DNA from: Bufo bufo
Taxonomy: Eukaryota; Chordata; Amphibia; Anura; Bufonidae
Assembly (NCBI RefSeq): GCF_905171765.1
Contig: NC_053392.1
Location: forward strand, 396,642,119 to 396,706,118
Direction: 5' to 3'
DNA length: 64,000 bases
Part shown: in pieces, positions 21,601 to 31,739 of the stretch
Layout: the number at the start of each line of letters is the position of its first letter
Numbering within the stretch: position 1 is the stretch's first letter
Made by a program: the position numbers and the translations under genes
The notes under the pieces: generated by a model
Seen by the model: the letters and a program-made list of their open reading frames with translations, nothing else
Databases searched by the model: none
What the model was told of the DNA's origin: nothing

Positions 21601-21993
21601 CCCAAGCTGGCGCCTCGCTTTGTTGGTCCCTTCCGAGTGCTTCGCAGGGTAAACCCGGTAGCCTATGCCCTTGCGCTTCCTCCTGGCATGTGGATCTCTA
21701 ACGTGTTTCATGTCTCCCTGTTGAAGCCACTGGTGTGTAATCGTTTCACTTCCTCGGTTCCTCGGCCTCGTCCGGTCCGAGTGGGCAATCATGAGGAGTA
21801 TGAGGTGAGCAATATCCTGGACTCACGCCTGGTCCGCGGTCGGGTGCAGTTTTTGGTCCATTGGCGTGGTTATGGTCCAGAGGAGCGTTCCTGGGTTTCC
21901 TCCGCAGATGTCCATGCTCCTGCCTTGCTCCGAGCCTTCAACGCACGCTTCCCTCAGAAACCGTTTTTTGCTCCGCGGAGGAGGGGCCCTTGA
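18652..21993 (+). pseudogene. pol: Pol polyprotein (PR-RT-RH-IN-chromodomain), one amber stop
   Basis: Pol is one frame interrupted once, by TAG at 18988-18990 between protease and RT. Protease has ALVDSGAGG with the catalytic Asp codon at 18787. After 19006 the frame is open for 995 codons. RT carries LDLRAAYN and YLDD at residues 238-241. RNase H carries VDASETGVGALL (Asp 388). Integrase has the HHCC zinc region (HPGKNQ ... CSVCAQ) and the triad D643, D703, E739 with DD35E spacing. A chromodomain (EYEVSNILDS, FLVHWRGY) fills about residues 930-970 and may steer integration to marked chromatin. The stop sits where related proteins have a coding residue (VI*SPHYSVVLGYPW) and is consistent with CAG to TAG. 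It is either a fresh mutation or, less likely, a readthrough point. Confidence 0.93.
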
Positions 21994-22004
21994 GGGGGAG
22001 GTAC
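21988..22004 (+). promoter_or_regulatory. Polypurine tract of gypsy element
   Basis: TTGAGGGGGAGGTAC lies immediately before the 3' LTR (22005) and just after the pol stop. It is the expected plus-strand primer. Confidence 0.8.
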
Positions 22005-22462
22005 TGTCATGGTCTTACCTTCTTGCTGTTCTCCTTCGTTTGACATGTGCTGGCGGCCATCTTGGTTTCTGGGTTTCTTGTAGCCTTCCACCCTGCGGCT
22101 CCTCCTTCCCACTGGGAGGAGCTGGATGCCTAGCTCATATATATAGGAGGTCTGTGGCTTCAGTTCCTTGCTTGGTCCTCCTGTGTTCACATGCTTCTAA
22201 GACTGCTGCTGCTTCTGGTTCCTGATCCTGGCTTCGTCTGACTACCCTGCTGGTTCCTGATCCTGGCTTCGTCTGACTACCCTGCTGGTTCCTGATCCTG
22301 GCTTTGTCTGACTACCCTTCTGGTTCCTGATCTCTGGCCTCTCAAAGACTCTGCTTCGGTTTCACCATTCGTTTGGACTTTTGCTTTACAGCTTTATTTT
22401 CAATAAAGCCTTCTTATTTTCACTTATCTCTTGTTGTACGTCTGGTTCATGGTTCCGTGACA
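22005..22462 (+). repeat. Gypsy 3' LTR
   Basis: This matches the 5' LTR base for base on visual comparison, including the three internal repeats and the CAATAAAG signal. Confidence 0.95.
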
Positions 22463-22467
22463 ATAGG

Positions 22468-23070
22468 CTACCAGACAGCTGGACCTTGTCTAACCGGGTA
22501 GGTAATAAGTTAATAATGATTAATGAGCTAAGCATATGCCTATGCAAAACGCAATCTGGTCAGTTTTTTTGAATAACAAAACCAGTCAGAAAGTTCAGTA
22601 GATGCAGAAGACCAATTTCATCAAATAATGAAATCATATGAAAATAACCATAAGAAAATGATAATGTCAAATGAGATTGAAAATATTAGCTTTTATGAAT
22701 TGCTAAATGTTTAAAGTATAACTGTCCATTTTGGTTTATTTTGATACAGTGTATGGATGTTAAACCTTTTTGTAATGTACTTTATTAGGGGAATATGTTT
22801 CTTTCTACTGGAAAACAGGGTGTAAAGAATGTTCTCAGTGAAGCTCTAAAAGCTTTGCTAAGGACAATCTGTCTTCAGTCTACTGAAGACACCAGGGTGT
22901 AACATACAGAGGCTTCCAGGCTACCACTTGTCACTACCCCAGTCCTTAACTGTGTACATGTGCACTATCACTGTCCATCACCCTGCCTACAGGCATCTTT
23001 TTTGCTCAGTAAAATGCTGAAGATAGACTGTCCTTGGTAATGCTCAGTTACAGCTTTGATAGAAGACTCT
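22468..23070. repeat. Unassigned DNA with a weak inverted repeat
   Basis: No gene is seen. About 22849-22880 (AAGCTTTGCTAAGGACAATC) and 23016-23057 are imperfect reverse complements and may be the ends of an old foldback MITE. Confidence 0.4.
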
Positions 23071-23126
23071 TTAACCCTTTCCCGTAATAGTACGGCGCTA
23101 GCCGGGTCTTTAACCGCTTGCCGCCA

Positions 23127-23400
23127 CTGTAACGCCGATAGGCGTCCGGGCGGCAGCGCTCTCAGATCTCAGCGACGCCTATCGGCGTCATCTCGCGAAA
23201 CCCGAGATTTCGCGTGAACGCGCGCGCAGCTCTGAAGTTAAACTACAGCCTGCCAGCGCTGATCATTCGCTGGCAGGCTGTAGATGTTTAAAAAAATTGC
23301 ATCAGAAAGGTATATTAGACGCTGTTTTGTTAACAGCGTCTGATATACCTGCTACCTGGTCCTCTGGTGGTCCCTTTTGCTTGGATCCACCACCAGAGGA
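23127..23400. repeat. Run of four hairpins at end of family B element
   Basis: In order: GATAGGCGTC ... GACGCCTATC; ACAGCCTGCCAGCG ... CGCTGGCAGGCTGT (about 23244-23282); AGGTATATTAGACGCTG ... CAGCGTCTGATATACCT (about 23309-23349); CCTCTGGTGG ... CCACCAGAGG (about 23361-23400). Loops are short. The hairpins are adjacent, not nested. Confidence 0.85.
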
Positions 23401-23538
23401 CATAGGCAGCTCTGTAAGTAGCACCAAGCACCACACTACACTACACACACACACCCTGTCACTTAACCCCTTATTAACCCCTGATCACCCCATATAGACT
23501 CCCTGATCACCCCCCTGTCATTGATCACCCCCCTGTAA

Positions 23539-23824
23539 GGCTCCATTCAGACGTTCGTATGTGTTTTGCGGATCCACGGATCCGCAAAACACGGACACCG
23601 GCAATGTGCTTTCCGCATTTTGCGGATCCGCACATTGCCAGAACTATATAGAAAATGCCTTTTCTTGTCCGCAATTGCGGACAAGAATAGGACATGTTCT
23701 ATATTTTTGCGGAACGGAAGTGTGGACCCGGAAGTGCAGATCCGCAATTCCGGATCCGAGCGGGACAAATTCTGTCCCCTCAGAAATGAATGGGTCTGCG
23801 GACGTGTGACGTGTGAATGGGGCC
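23539..23824. mobile_element. PIF/Harbinger-type MITE
   Basis: 286 bp, with ends GGCTCCATTCAGACG and (inverted) GGCCCCATTCACACG, flanked by TAA at 23536-23538 and 23825-23827, the 3-bp target of PIF/Harbinger. Internally it is made of palindromes such as TGCGGATCCACGGATCCGCA and TTGTCCGCAATTGCGGACAA. A related fragment lies at 42715-43010. Confidence 0.8.
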
Positions 23825-24316
23825 TAAGGGTCCCTTATCACCGCCAGTTAGTTAGCTACTTGTTAGGTAGTTAGCGCCCACCGCACCGCAGTCACTGATT
23901 AGTCCCTGATTAGCGTCATCGCTGTCGCTAATCAGCACTAGTACTATATAGTATCTGTAAGTGATCAAGACTGATCGCAATCAGATCTATATCAGTACAT
24001 TAGGGTCACCTTAGGCTCTACAAAAAACGCAGTGTTCGCCCGATCAGGCCTGATCTTGTGCCCACACTTGCGTTCAGTCCGCCCCACCGCAGTGACAGAA
24101 TAAATTTTTTTCTGATCACTGCAAAAACACTGTGAAATTGCTGCGGCGCTATAAAGATCACTTTTGAGCTTTTTGGATCTTTATTAGCGATCGCAGCTTT
24201 ACTTCGCAAACACTCCTTTTTACTAGGCAGGTGTGCTCTTTTTCCTGGGTAGTCTCAGAGGAATACCCCCTAAATTTAGTTAGCCCAAAATGTCAAAAAA
24301 GGGGTATTCCGCTGAA

Positions 24317-25150
24317 GAGTACTTTTAGGATTTCACAGGGCATTTTTACGCATTTGGATTCCAAACTACTTCTCACGCTTTAGGGCCGCTAAAATTCCAG
24401 GGCAGTATAAATACCCCACAAGTGACCCCATTTTGGAAAGAAGACACCCCAAGGTATTCCGTAAGGGGCATGGCGAGTTCATAGAAGATTTTTTTTTTGT
24501 GCACAAGTTAGCGGAAATTGATTTATTTTTTTATTTTTTATTACAAAGTCTCATATTCCACTAACTTGTGACAATTTTTTTTTTTACATGAACTCACCAT
24601 ACCCCTCAAGGAATACCTTGGGGTGTCTTCTTTCTAAAATGGGGTCACTTGTGGGGTATTTATACTGCCCTGGCATTTTAGGGACCCTAAAGCGTGAGAA
24701 GTGCCATGTGAAATCCTAAAAGTACTCATTGGAATTTGGGCCCCTTTGCGCACCTAGGCTGCAAAAAAGTGTCACACATGTGGTATCGCCGTACTCAGAA
24801 GAAGTAGGGCAATGTGTTTTGGTGTGTATTTTTACATATACCCATACTGTGTGTGAGATATATCTCTGTAAATGACAACTTTTTTCCATTTTTTTATACA
24901 AAGTTGTCATTTACAGAGATATTTCTCACACACAGTATGGGAAAGTAGACACCCCAAGGTATTCACTGAGGGGCATAGTGAGCCCGTGGGAGAGTTTTAT
25001 TTATTTTTTACCAGAAGTTAGCAGAAATGGAAACTTTATTTATTTATTTCTTTTTTCCTCAGAAAGTGTCATTTTCCGCTAACTTGTGAAAAAAAATGAA
25101 ATCATACATAAACTCACCATGCCCCTCCGCGAATACTTTGGGGTGTCTTC
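24317..25150. repeat. Chain of long inverted repeats
   Basis: 24317-24484 is the imperfect reverse complement of 24589-24727 (GAGTACTTTTAGGATTTCAC and its complement). 24838-24948 is a second hairpin centred near 24893 (CATACTGTGTGTGAGATATA and its complement). A further partial copy of the CACCCCAAGGTATT arm lies at 24950-25150. No coding content. Confidence 0.8.
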
Positions 25151-25629
25151 TTTCTAAAATGTGGTCATTTGGGGGGTATTTATACTATCCTGGCATTCTA
25201 GCACCTCAAGAAACATGACAGGTGCTCAGAAAGTCAGAGCTGCTTCAAAATGCAGAAATTCACATTTTTGTACCATAGTTTGTAAACGCTATAATTTTTG
25301 CGCAAACCAATAAATATACACTTATTGGATTTTTTTTTTAGCAAAGACATGTAGCACAATAAATTCTGACACAAACTAGTATAGAAATGTAATTATATTT
25401 GAACAATTTTACCCGAAAAAGTTAAAAATACACTTTTTTTGAGAAAATTGCGGTCTATTTTGATTAATATCAGAAAAATGAAAGATCTCAGCAGCAATCA
25501 AATACCACCAAAAGAAAGCTGTATTTGTGAGAAGAAAAGGAGGTAAAATTTATTTGGGTGCCAAGTTGCATGACCGAGCAATAAACCGTTAAAGTTGTGA
25601 AGTGCCGATTTGAAAAAAAGGGCCTGGTC

Positions 25630-28600
25630 ACTAACATAGTAACATAGTAACATAGTACATAAGGCCGAAAAAAGACATTTGTCCATCCAGTTCGGCCTGT
25701 TATCCTGCAAGTTGATCCAGAGGAAGGCCAAAAACCCTGTGAGGTAGAAGCCAATTTTCTCCACTTTAGGGGAATAAAAAATTCCTTCCCGACTCCAATC
25801 AGGCAATCAGAATAACTCCCTGGATCAACGACCCCTCTCTAGTAGCTATAGCCTGTAATATTATTAAGCTCCAGAAATACGTCCAGGCCCCTCTTGAATT
25901 CCTTTATTGTACTCACCATCACCACCTCCTCAGGCAGAGAGTTCCATAGTCTCACTGCTCTTACCGTAAAGAATCCTCTTCTATGTTTGTGTACAAACCT
26001 TCTTTCCTCCAGACGCAGAGGATGTCCCCTCGTCACAGTCACAGTCCTGGGGATAAATAGCTGATGGGATAGATCTCTGTACTGACCCCTGATATATTTA
26101 TACATATTAATTAGATCTCCCCTCAGTCGTCTTTTTTCTAAAGTGAATAACCCTAATTTTGATAATCTTTCAGGGTACTGTAGTTGCCCCATTCCAGTTA
26201 TTACTTTAGTTGCCCTCCTCTGAACCCTCTCCAGCTCTGCTATGTCTGCCTTGTTTACAGGAGCCCAGAACTGTACACAGTACTCCATGTGTGGTCTGAC
26301 TAGCGATTTGTAAAGTGGTAGGACTATGTTCCTATCACGGGAATCTATGCCCCTTCTGATGCAACCCATTATCTTGTTGGCCTTGGCAGCAGCTGCCTGA
26401 CACTGGTTTTTGCTGCTTAGTTTGCTGTTTATTAAAATTCCTAGATCCTTTTCCATGTCAGTGTTACCGAGTGTTTTACCATTTAGTATGTACGGGTGAC
26501 TTGCATTTTTCCTTCCCATGTGCATAACTTTACATTTATCAGTGTTAAACCTCATCTGCCACTTATCTGCCCAAGCCTCCAATCTATCCAGATCCCTCTG
26601 TAGTAGTATACTGTCCTCATCAGTGTAAATTACTTTACACAGTTTAGTGTCATCTGCGAAAATTGATACTTTACTATGCAAGCCTTCTACAAGATCATTA
26701 ATAAATATATTGAAGAGAATAGGGCCCAAGACTGACCCCTGAGGTACTCCACTAGTGACAGTGACCCAATCTGAGTGTGTACCGTTAATAACCACCCTCT
26801 GTTTTCTATCACTCAGCCAGTTACTTACCCACATACAGATGTTTTCTCCCAGTCCGAGCATTCTCATTTTATATACTAACCTTTTATGTGGTACAGTGTC
26901 AAATGCTTTGGAGAAGTCCAGATATACGACATTCATTGATTCGCCGCTGTCAAGTCTAGATCTTACCTCCTCATAGAAACTGATTAAATTAGTCTGACAT
27001 GACCGATCCCTCACGAAGCCATGCTGATATGGCGTTATTTGCTTATTTCCGTTGAGATGCTCTAATATAGCATCTCTTAGAAAACCTTCAAACAGTTTAC
27101 CCACAACAGATGTTAAACTTACCGGCCTATAGTTTCCAGGCTCTGTTTTTGGCCCCTTTTTGAATATTGGCACCACATATGCCACGCGCCAATCCTGTGG
27201 GACATTCCCTGCCAGTATAGAGTCTGCAAATATCAGAAATAAGGGTCTGGCTATGACATCACTTAATTCCTTTAGGATACGGGGGTGTATGTCATCCGGT
27301 CCTGGCGATTTGTCTATTTTAATCTTTTTAAGTCGCTGATGTACTTCTTCCTGGGTCAGACAGGACACTTTTAATGGGGAATTTATTTTTACATTCTGCA
27401 TGTCATCTGACAGTTTATTTTCCTCAGTGAATACATTGGAGAAAAAAATATTTAACAGCTTTGCTTTCTCCTCGTCGCTCTCTGCGACTTCCCCCTCATT
27501 ACTCTTTAAAGGGCCAACACCTTCAGATTTATACTTTTTAACATTTATATAATTGAAGAACATTTTAGGGTTAGTTTTACTCTCTTTGGCAATTAATCTC
27601 TCGGTCTCTAGTTTGGCCGCTTTTATTTGTTTTTTACATGTTCTATTTTTTTCCTTATAGTTTTTCAGTGCTTCCGTGCTACCCTCCTGTTTTAGTGTTT
27701 TATATGCTTTCTTTTTGTCATTTATTGCTTTCTTTACAGTTCTATTTATCCACATTGGTTTCTTTTTGTTCCTTAACCTTTTATTACCATACGGTATGTA
27801 CCTCTCACAATGAGTTTTTAGGATGTTTTTAAAGATATCCCATTTTGTGTCTGTATTTTTGAGGACTTTGTCCCAGTTAGTTTGGCCTATGGCCTCTCTT
27901 AGTTGGCTAAATTTAGCTTTTTTGAAGTTTGGTATTTTTGTTCCTCCCTGTAGAAACGCTCTTTTGAATGATAATTGGAAGGTTATTACTTTATGGTCAC
28001 TATTTCCCAGGTGTCCCCCAACCTGCACGTCTGTTGTTCTGTCAGGTCTATTGGTTAATACTAAGTCCAGTATGGCCGTCCCTCTAGTCGGGTCCTGAAC
28101 CAGTTGGGAGAGGTAATTGTCTTTGGTTATTGCCACAAACCTGTTTCCCTTATGAGATATACAAGTTTCAGTTTCCCAGTCTATATCTGGGTAGTTGAAG
28201 TCCCCCATAATAACCACCTCATTATGATTTGCCGCCTCGTCTATCTCGTTTAGTAGTAGATTTTCTGTGGACTCTGGTATATTCGGTGGTTTATAGTAAA
28301 CTCCTATTAGTAATTTATTGTTGTTTTTAGCTCCATGTATCTCTACCCACACTGACTCCACATGTTCATGTCCCTCACTTATATTTTCTCGGACTGTGGG
28401 CTTTAGACAGGACTTTATATAAAGGCAGACCCCTCCCCCTCTCCGGTTTTGACGATCCTTTCTAAACAGACTGTAACCTTGTACATTAACTGCCCAGTCA
28501 TAGCTTTCATCCAGCCATGTCTCAGTTATTCCCACTATGTCATAGTCCTCCTCACACATCACTAATTCCAGTTCACCAGTTTTATTAGTCAGGCTTCTGG

Positions 28601-28793
28601 CATTAGTATACATACATTTGAGAGGTTTATGTATATTTTTTACCCTACACCTTTCCTTCTGAACTGTTCTAGTCCCTCCTTCCATTCCTCCCCCATTCTT
28701 ATTACCTTGCCCCCGGTCTCTATCTGCACTATCTTCCCCTCCTATAACGTAATTACCCTCCCCCCCAGTCCCTAGTTTAGGGGGGTATAAACC
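25630..28793 (-). mobile_element. CR1-type LINE, 5' truncated, open ORF2
   Basis: The element holds a complete ORF2 and a short 3' UTR of about 200 bases, and ends in an 8-base tandem repeat (CTATGTTA on the minus strand, about 25633-25656). CR1 and related LINEs end in short tandem repeats rather than poly(A). There is no ORF1, so the copy is 5' truncated about 100 bases before ORF2. It is inserted close to the right end of the inner TTAA element. Confidence 0.9.
25839..28685 (-). CDS. CR1-type ORF2: endonuclease and reverse transcriptase
   Basis: This is an uninterrupted 948-codon frame. The protein nicks the target and copies LINE RNA there. The N-terminal APE-type endonuclease (residues about 25-250) shows YTNARSL, GITETWLDE, IMGDFNYPDIDW and NSDHKVI. 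The RT domain (about 450-730) shows KSPGPDDIHPRIL, NYRPVSLTSVVGKLFE, YLDFSKAFDTVPH, GVPQGSVLGPILFNIFIND and the catalytic FADD at residues 676-679. The C-terminal region carries WAPVNKADIAELERVQRRAT, common in CR1 proteins. The start shown is the first ATG. The conserved region begins some 20 residues later, so the exact start is uncertain. ORF1 is absent, so the copy cannot be autonomous even though ORF2 looks sound. Confidence 0.93.
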   Translation of the reverse strand: MEGGTRTVQKERCRVKNIHKPLKCMYTNARSLTNKTGELELVMCEEDYDIVGITETWLDESYDWAVNVQGYSLFRKDRQNRRGGGVCLYIKSCLKPTVRENISEGHEHVESVWVEIHGAKNNNKLLIGVYYKPPNIPESTENLLLNEIDEAANHNEVVIMGDFNYPDIDWETETCISHKGNRFVAITKDNYLSQLVQDPTRGTAILDLVLTNRPDRTTDVQVGGHLGNSDHKVITFQLSFKRAFLQGGTKIPNFKKAKFSQLREAIGQTNWDKVLKNTDTKWDIFKNILKTHCERYIPYGNKRLRNKKKPMWINRTVKKAINDKKKAYKTLKQEGSTEALKNYKEKNRTCKKQIKAAKLETERLIAKESKTNPKMFFNYINVKKYKSEGVGPLKSNEGEVAESDEEKAKLLNIFFSNVFTEENKLSDDMQNVKINSPLKVSCLTQEEVHQRLKKIKIDKSPGPDDIHPRILKELSDVIARPLFLIFADSILAGNVPQDWRVAYVVPIFKKGPKTEPGNYRPVSLTSVVGKLFEGFLRDAILEHLNGNKQITPYQHGFVRDRSCQTNLISFYEEVRSRLDSGESMNVVYLDFSKAFDTVPHKRLVYKMRMLGLGENICMWVSNWLSDRKQRVVINGTHSDWVTVTSGVPQGSVLGPILFNIFINDLVEGLHSKVSIFADDTKLCKVIYTDEDSILLQRDLDRLEAWADKWQMRFNTDKCKVMHMGRKNASHPYILNGKTLGNTDMEKDLGILINSKLSSKNQCQAAAAKANKIMGCIRRGIDSRDRNIVLPLYKSLVRPHMEYCVQFWAPVNKADIAELERVQRRATKVITGMGQLQYPERLSKLGLFTLEKRRLRGDLINMYKYIRGQYRDLSHQLFIPRTVTVTRGHPLRLEERRFVHKHRRGFFTVRAVRLWNSLPEEVVMVSTIKEFKRGLDVFLELNNITGYSY

Positions 28794-28810
28794 TGTCTTT
28801 AAGTGGTTAA

Positions 28811-30016
28811 AGATGGCGCCAGCTCCTGAGCGGAGCGGGTGCCATAGCCGCCAGTAGCCTGCTGTATCTTATAGCAGACACCTGCGGCTAATGTCCACAA
28901 CCGGCAGTAATGCCAATCACGCACATTTAACCCTTCAGATGCTGTGGTCAATCCTGACCATGGCATCTGAACGCATGAAACACCAGTAGCCCGCGCTTCT
29001 GGTGATGCTACAGCTCCCCCGTGTGGCGATCAGAGAATCCGGAGCTTGTGTGCAGCAGCCCTGTCTTTTTGAATGACAGGAGGCTGTTGCATAGTATTTC
29101 CTATGGAGCCCTTGCCTGTAATAGGGCCCCATAGGAAACTAGCAATTTTCTCATAGACTCCAATGCTAGTGCATTGGGGTCCTTGAGAATAGCAATCTAA
29201 TGAATGCTTGTTATAGTTCCCTATTGGAACTATAAAAAAAAGTGCAAAAAATAATAATAAAGTTTTATAAAAGAAAAAAAAGAAAAAACCATAAAAATTC
29301 AAATCACCCTCCTTTTCCCAAAATAAAAATTAAAGAATTAAAATAAAATAAAAATACACATCATAGGTGTCACCATGTGCGAAATAGTATAAAAATATAA
29401 AAATATATTCCCCATACGGCAAACAGCAAAACGGAAAAAAGCATCAAAATGGCCGATTCGCCGTTTTTGGTTGCTTCATTTTCTACAAATTTTTTTAATG
29501 AAAAGTGATCAAAAATTCATACACACTCCAAAATGGTATCAATGAAAAGTTCATTGAGCCCCCACACAGTACACATAATTACAAAAAAGTTACTGGGGTC
29601 AAAATATGGCGACGAAAAAATAATACAGATTTTTTCCCTCACTTTTTTATTATTTTATCACTATCAAATTACAAGAAAAACTATACATATAAGGTATCAC
29701 CAGATTCATACTGACCTGTAGAATAAAAGTAATGGTCAGTTTTATTGCACATCGAACCTCGCAAATAAAAAACCCATAAAACTGTGGTGGAATTGCTTTT
29801 TTTTTTGCAATTTCACCCCACTTGGAATTCTTTTCCCCGCTTCCCTCTACATCATATGTAATATTAATTGGTGGTGTTGGAAAGTACAACTTGTCCTGCA
29901 AAAAACAAGCCCTCATATGACTATGTGAACAGACAAATAAAAAGGTTATGGCTCTGGGAAGGCAGGGAGCGCAATACGAAAACGGAAAAACAAAAAAACC
30001 TCCGGGGTAGAAAGGG
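28811..30016. other. Non-coding body of outer TTAA element
   Basis: A hairpin CAGATGCTGTGGTCA/TGACCATGGCATCTG lies at about 28936-28969. From 29220 on the DNA is very AT-rich. No open frame of interest. Confidence 0.55.
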
Positions 30017-30086
30017 TTAAACCAAGATGATGGTTATATTTTAAAGAGGACCTGTCACTTCTACCAATATGCCTGTTTTAGTAACT

Positions 30087-30200
30087 ACAGATGGGTGTTA
30101 CCAATTGGAGTGTGTCCCTGCACAGTCAGCCACCAGCAGCACTTATTGGATAATGTCAGACTGTGCAGGGGTATACCCACAAATGGTAACACCCATCTGT
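30087..30200. repeat. Foldback repeat, ~42-bp arms
   Basis: The arms ACAGATGGGTGTTACCA ... TGGTAACACCCATCTGT extend inward to CCCTGCACAGTC and GACTGTGCAGGG with a few mismatches. The loop is about 30 bases. Confidence 0.85.
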
Positions 30201-30380
30201 ACCCTTACTGCAAACAGCTGGAAATTCATGTATAAACTTCTAGTAGAAATAACAAAGGAATAGCACACTATAGAGTCATAAGAATAAATGTTCCAGAATT
30301 ACATGGAGAATAGAAGTAGTTATTAAAACAAGCATGTCAGGAGAGGTGACAGGTTATATTTAAGCACAATGGTATTAAAG

Positions 30381-30505
30381 GGATATACACCAAAAATAGA
30401 AACAAAATCCAGCTTCCAAAAAACGTGACAGCTTTTGTTTGCTTTTAACAAAAGCTGTCACGTTTTTTGGAAGCTGGATTTTGTTTCTATTTTTGGTATA
30501 TATCC
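30381..30505. repeat. Near-perfect 59-bp-arm hairpin
   Basis: 30381-30439 and 30447-30505 are reverse complements at 58 of 59 positions, separated by seven bases. The arms include CAAAATCCAGCTTCCAAAAA and its complement. No target duplication is evident. Confidence 0.95.
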
Positions 30506-30707
30506 TGCGCTTGGTTCCCGGCGCTTTCCGTGCTTTTTTTGTCATTATAGCCAGGTGAGCGCAGCTATTCCTTTTTTGTTTATTAAAGGGATACTACCAT
30601 TTAATTTTTATCACTTAGCCTATACAGTATGTTAATATTCTACATAATTTTTATTTATTTATTATTACCAGCCATAGAGGAAAAGGGGGATAAGTGACCC
30701 AATAGAG

Positions 30708-31595
30708 ATGGGGTGGCCAACCCGTGGCTCTTGAGCCGCATGTGGCTCTTTGCTTCTTCAAGTGCGGCTCTAGCTGTGGAGCCGGGAAGCAGTCAGGCCG
30801 GCTCACTCTCCACCCCATGCTCAGATCTCTTTTCCTGATCGGGCACTGTTGCTACTTTGCAGCTCCATCTCACTCTCCACTATGTCCTGATGCACACAGT
30901 GTGAGAACTTAGTACGTGGAGACATGCACTATGACCTGACGTTGTGCTCATCAGGTCACAGTGGAGAGCATGTCAGACCTGCAGAGTAGCAGGTGCCCGA
31001 GCAGGAGCCCAGTGCTTGATCAGGAGAGGGAAGACATTTTTTTAAATTATAGAACTGAGCATTGGGGTCTGATCTAAGCATGGGAGGTTCGGATCTGAGC
31101 ATGGGGGGGGGGGGGGGGAATGTCTCAATCTGGGCAATGGGGGTCTGATCCGAGCATGGAGGTCAGATCTGATCATGGGGGTTCAGATTTGAACATGGGG
31201 TGTCTTGTTTGAGCATGGGTTTGTCAGGTCTGAGCATGGGGGTCAGATCTGAGAAAGGGGGAGATCTGTGCATGGGGGGGCAGGAGATCTGAGCACTGAG
31301 GGTCTGTTACTGGGAGTCTGATTTGTGCTGTCTGATCCGAGCATGGGGGTCTTATTTTGGGGGTCTGATTTGGATGTCAGATGAGGATTGGGGATCTGAT
31401 TTAGGAGTCTGATCTGAGGTCTGATGAATAACATATTTTTTCTTTTTCTCTCTTATTTTCCTTTGTTAAAACCTAGGTGCATCTTGTAGGGTGAAAAGTA
31501 CGGTGACTCCTGTGTAAATGTGTAGCTTGTGGCTCCTCGTAGATATATGTTTTTTTTTTTTTGGCTCTTTGTGTCTGTAAGGTTGGCCACCCCTG
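30708..31595. mobile_element. Charlie-like hAT non-autonomous element
   Basis: 888 bp with terminal inverted repeats ATGGGGTGGCCAACC and (inverted) CAGGGGTGGCCAACC, and a perfect 8-bp target duplication CAATAGAG at 30700-30707 and 31596-31603. It has GTGGCTC-rich subterminal regions and no transposase. The middle is a degenerate minisatellite. Confidence 0.93.
31060..31430. repeat. Degenerate ~20-bp minisatellite
   Basis: Repeats of GGGGGTCTGATCTGAGCAT type, including a 15-base G run near 31105. It lies inside the hAT MITE. Confidence 0.8.
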
Positions 31596-31739
31596 CAATA
31601 GAGCATCACACATTACACTGATAAGTGCAATGCTCTTCTGTGGGCATCTTTTCTAGGCCTATAAAGAAAAAAAAAGAGTTGTCATGCTGTTATTCAAATT
31701 CTACAATCTACAATTTTTCTAGGAGTTTATTATAAAAAT

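Larger units (their letters stand above)
17204..22462 (+). mobile_element. Complete Tf1/sushi-type chromodomain gypsy element
   Basis: The element is 5,259 bp with two 458-bp LTRs (17204-17661, 22005-22462) and a perfect 5-bp target duplication ATAGG at 17199-17203 and 22463-22467. By eye the LTRs are identical, which means a very recent insertion. It has gag, a -1 frameshift site, protease-RT-RNase H-integrase and a C-terminal chromodomain, and ends in the purine tract GAGGGGGAGG before the 3' LTR. The domestication-source group of mammalian PEG10 and RTL genes is of this type. Confidence 0.97.
23110..28810. mobile_element. Inner TTAA-type element (family B)
   Basis: Bounded by TTAA at 23110-23113 and 28807-28810, with ends CCGCTTGCCG and (inverted) CCACTTAAAG. 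The left 300 bases hold a run of hairpins. The middle holds long inverted repeats (24317-25150). A Harbinger-type MITE (23539-23824) and a CR1 LINE (about 25630-28793) are inserted in it. No transposase of its own is visible. Confidence 0.65.
23071..30020. mobile_element. Outer TTAA-type element (family A) with nested insertions
   Basis: The left end is TTAA (23071-23074) plus CCCTTTCCCG. The right end is CGGGGTAGAAAGGG plus TTAA (30017-30020). Only 35 bases of the left side precede the inner TTAA element at 23110. The rest runs 28811-30016 and is non-coding and AT-rich on the right. TTAA duplication is typical of piggyBac and Kolobok elements. No transposase is present, so the superfamily stays open. 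Confidence 0.65.
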
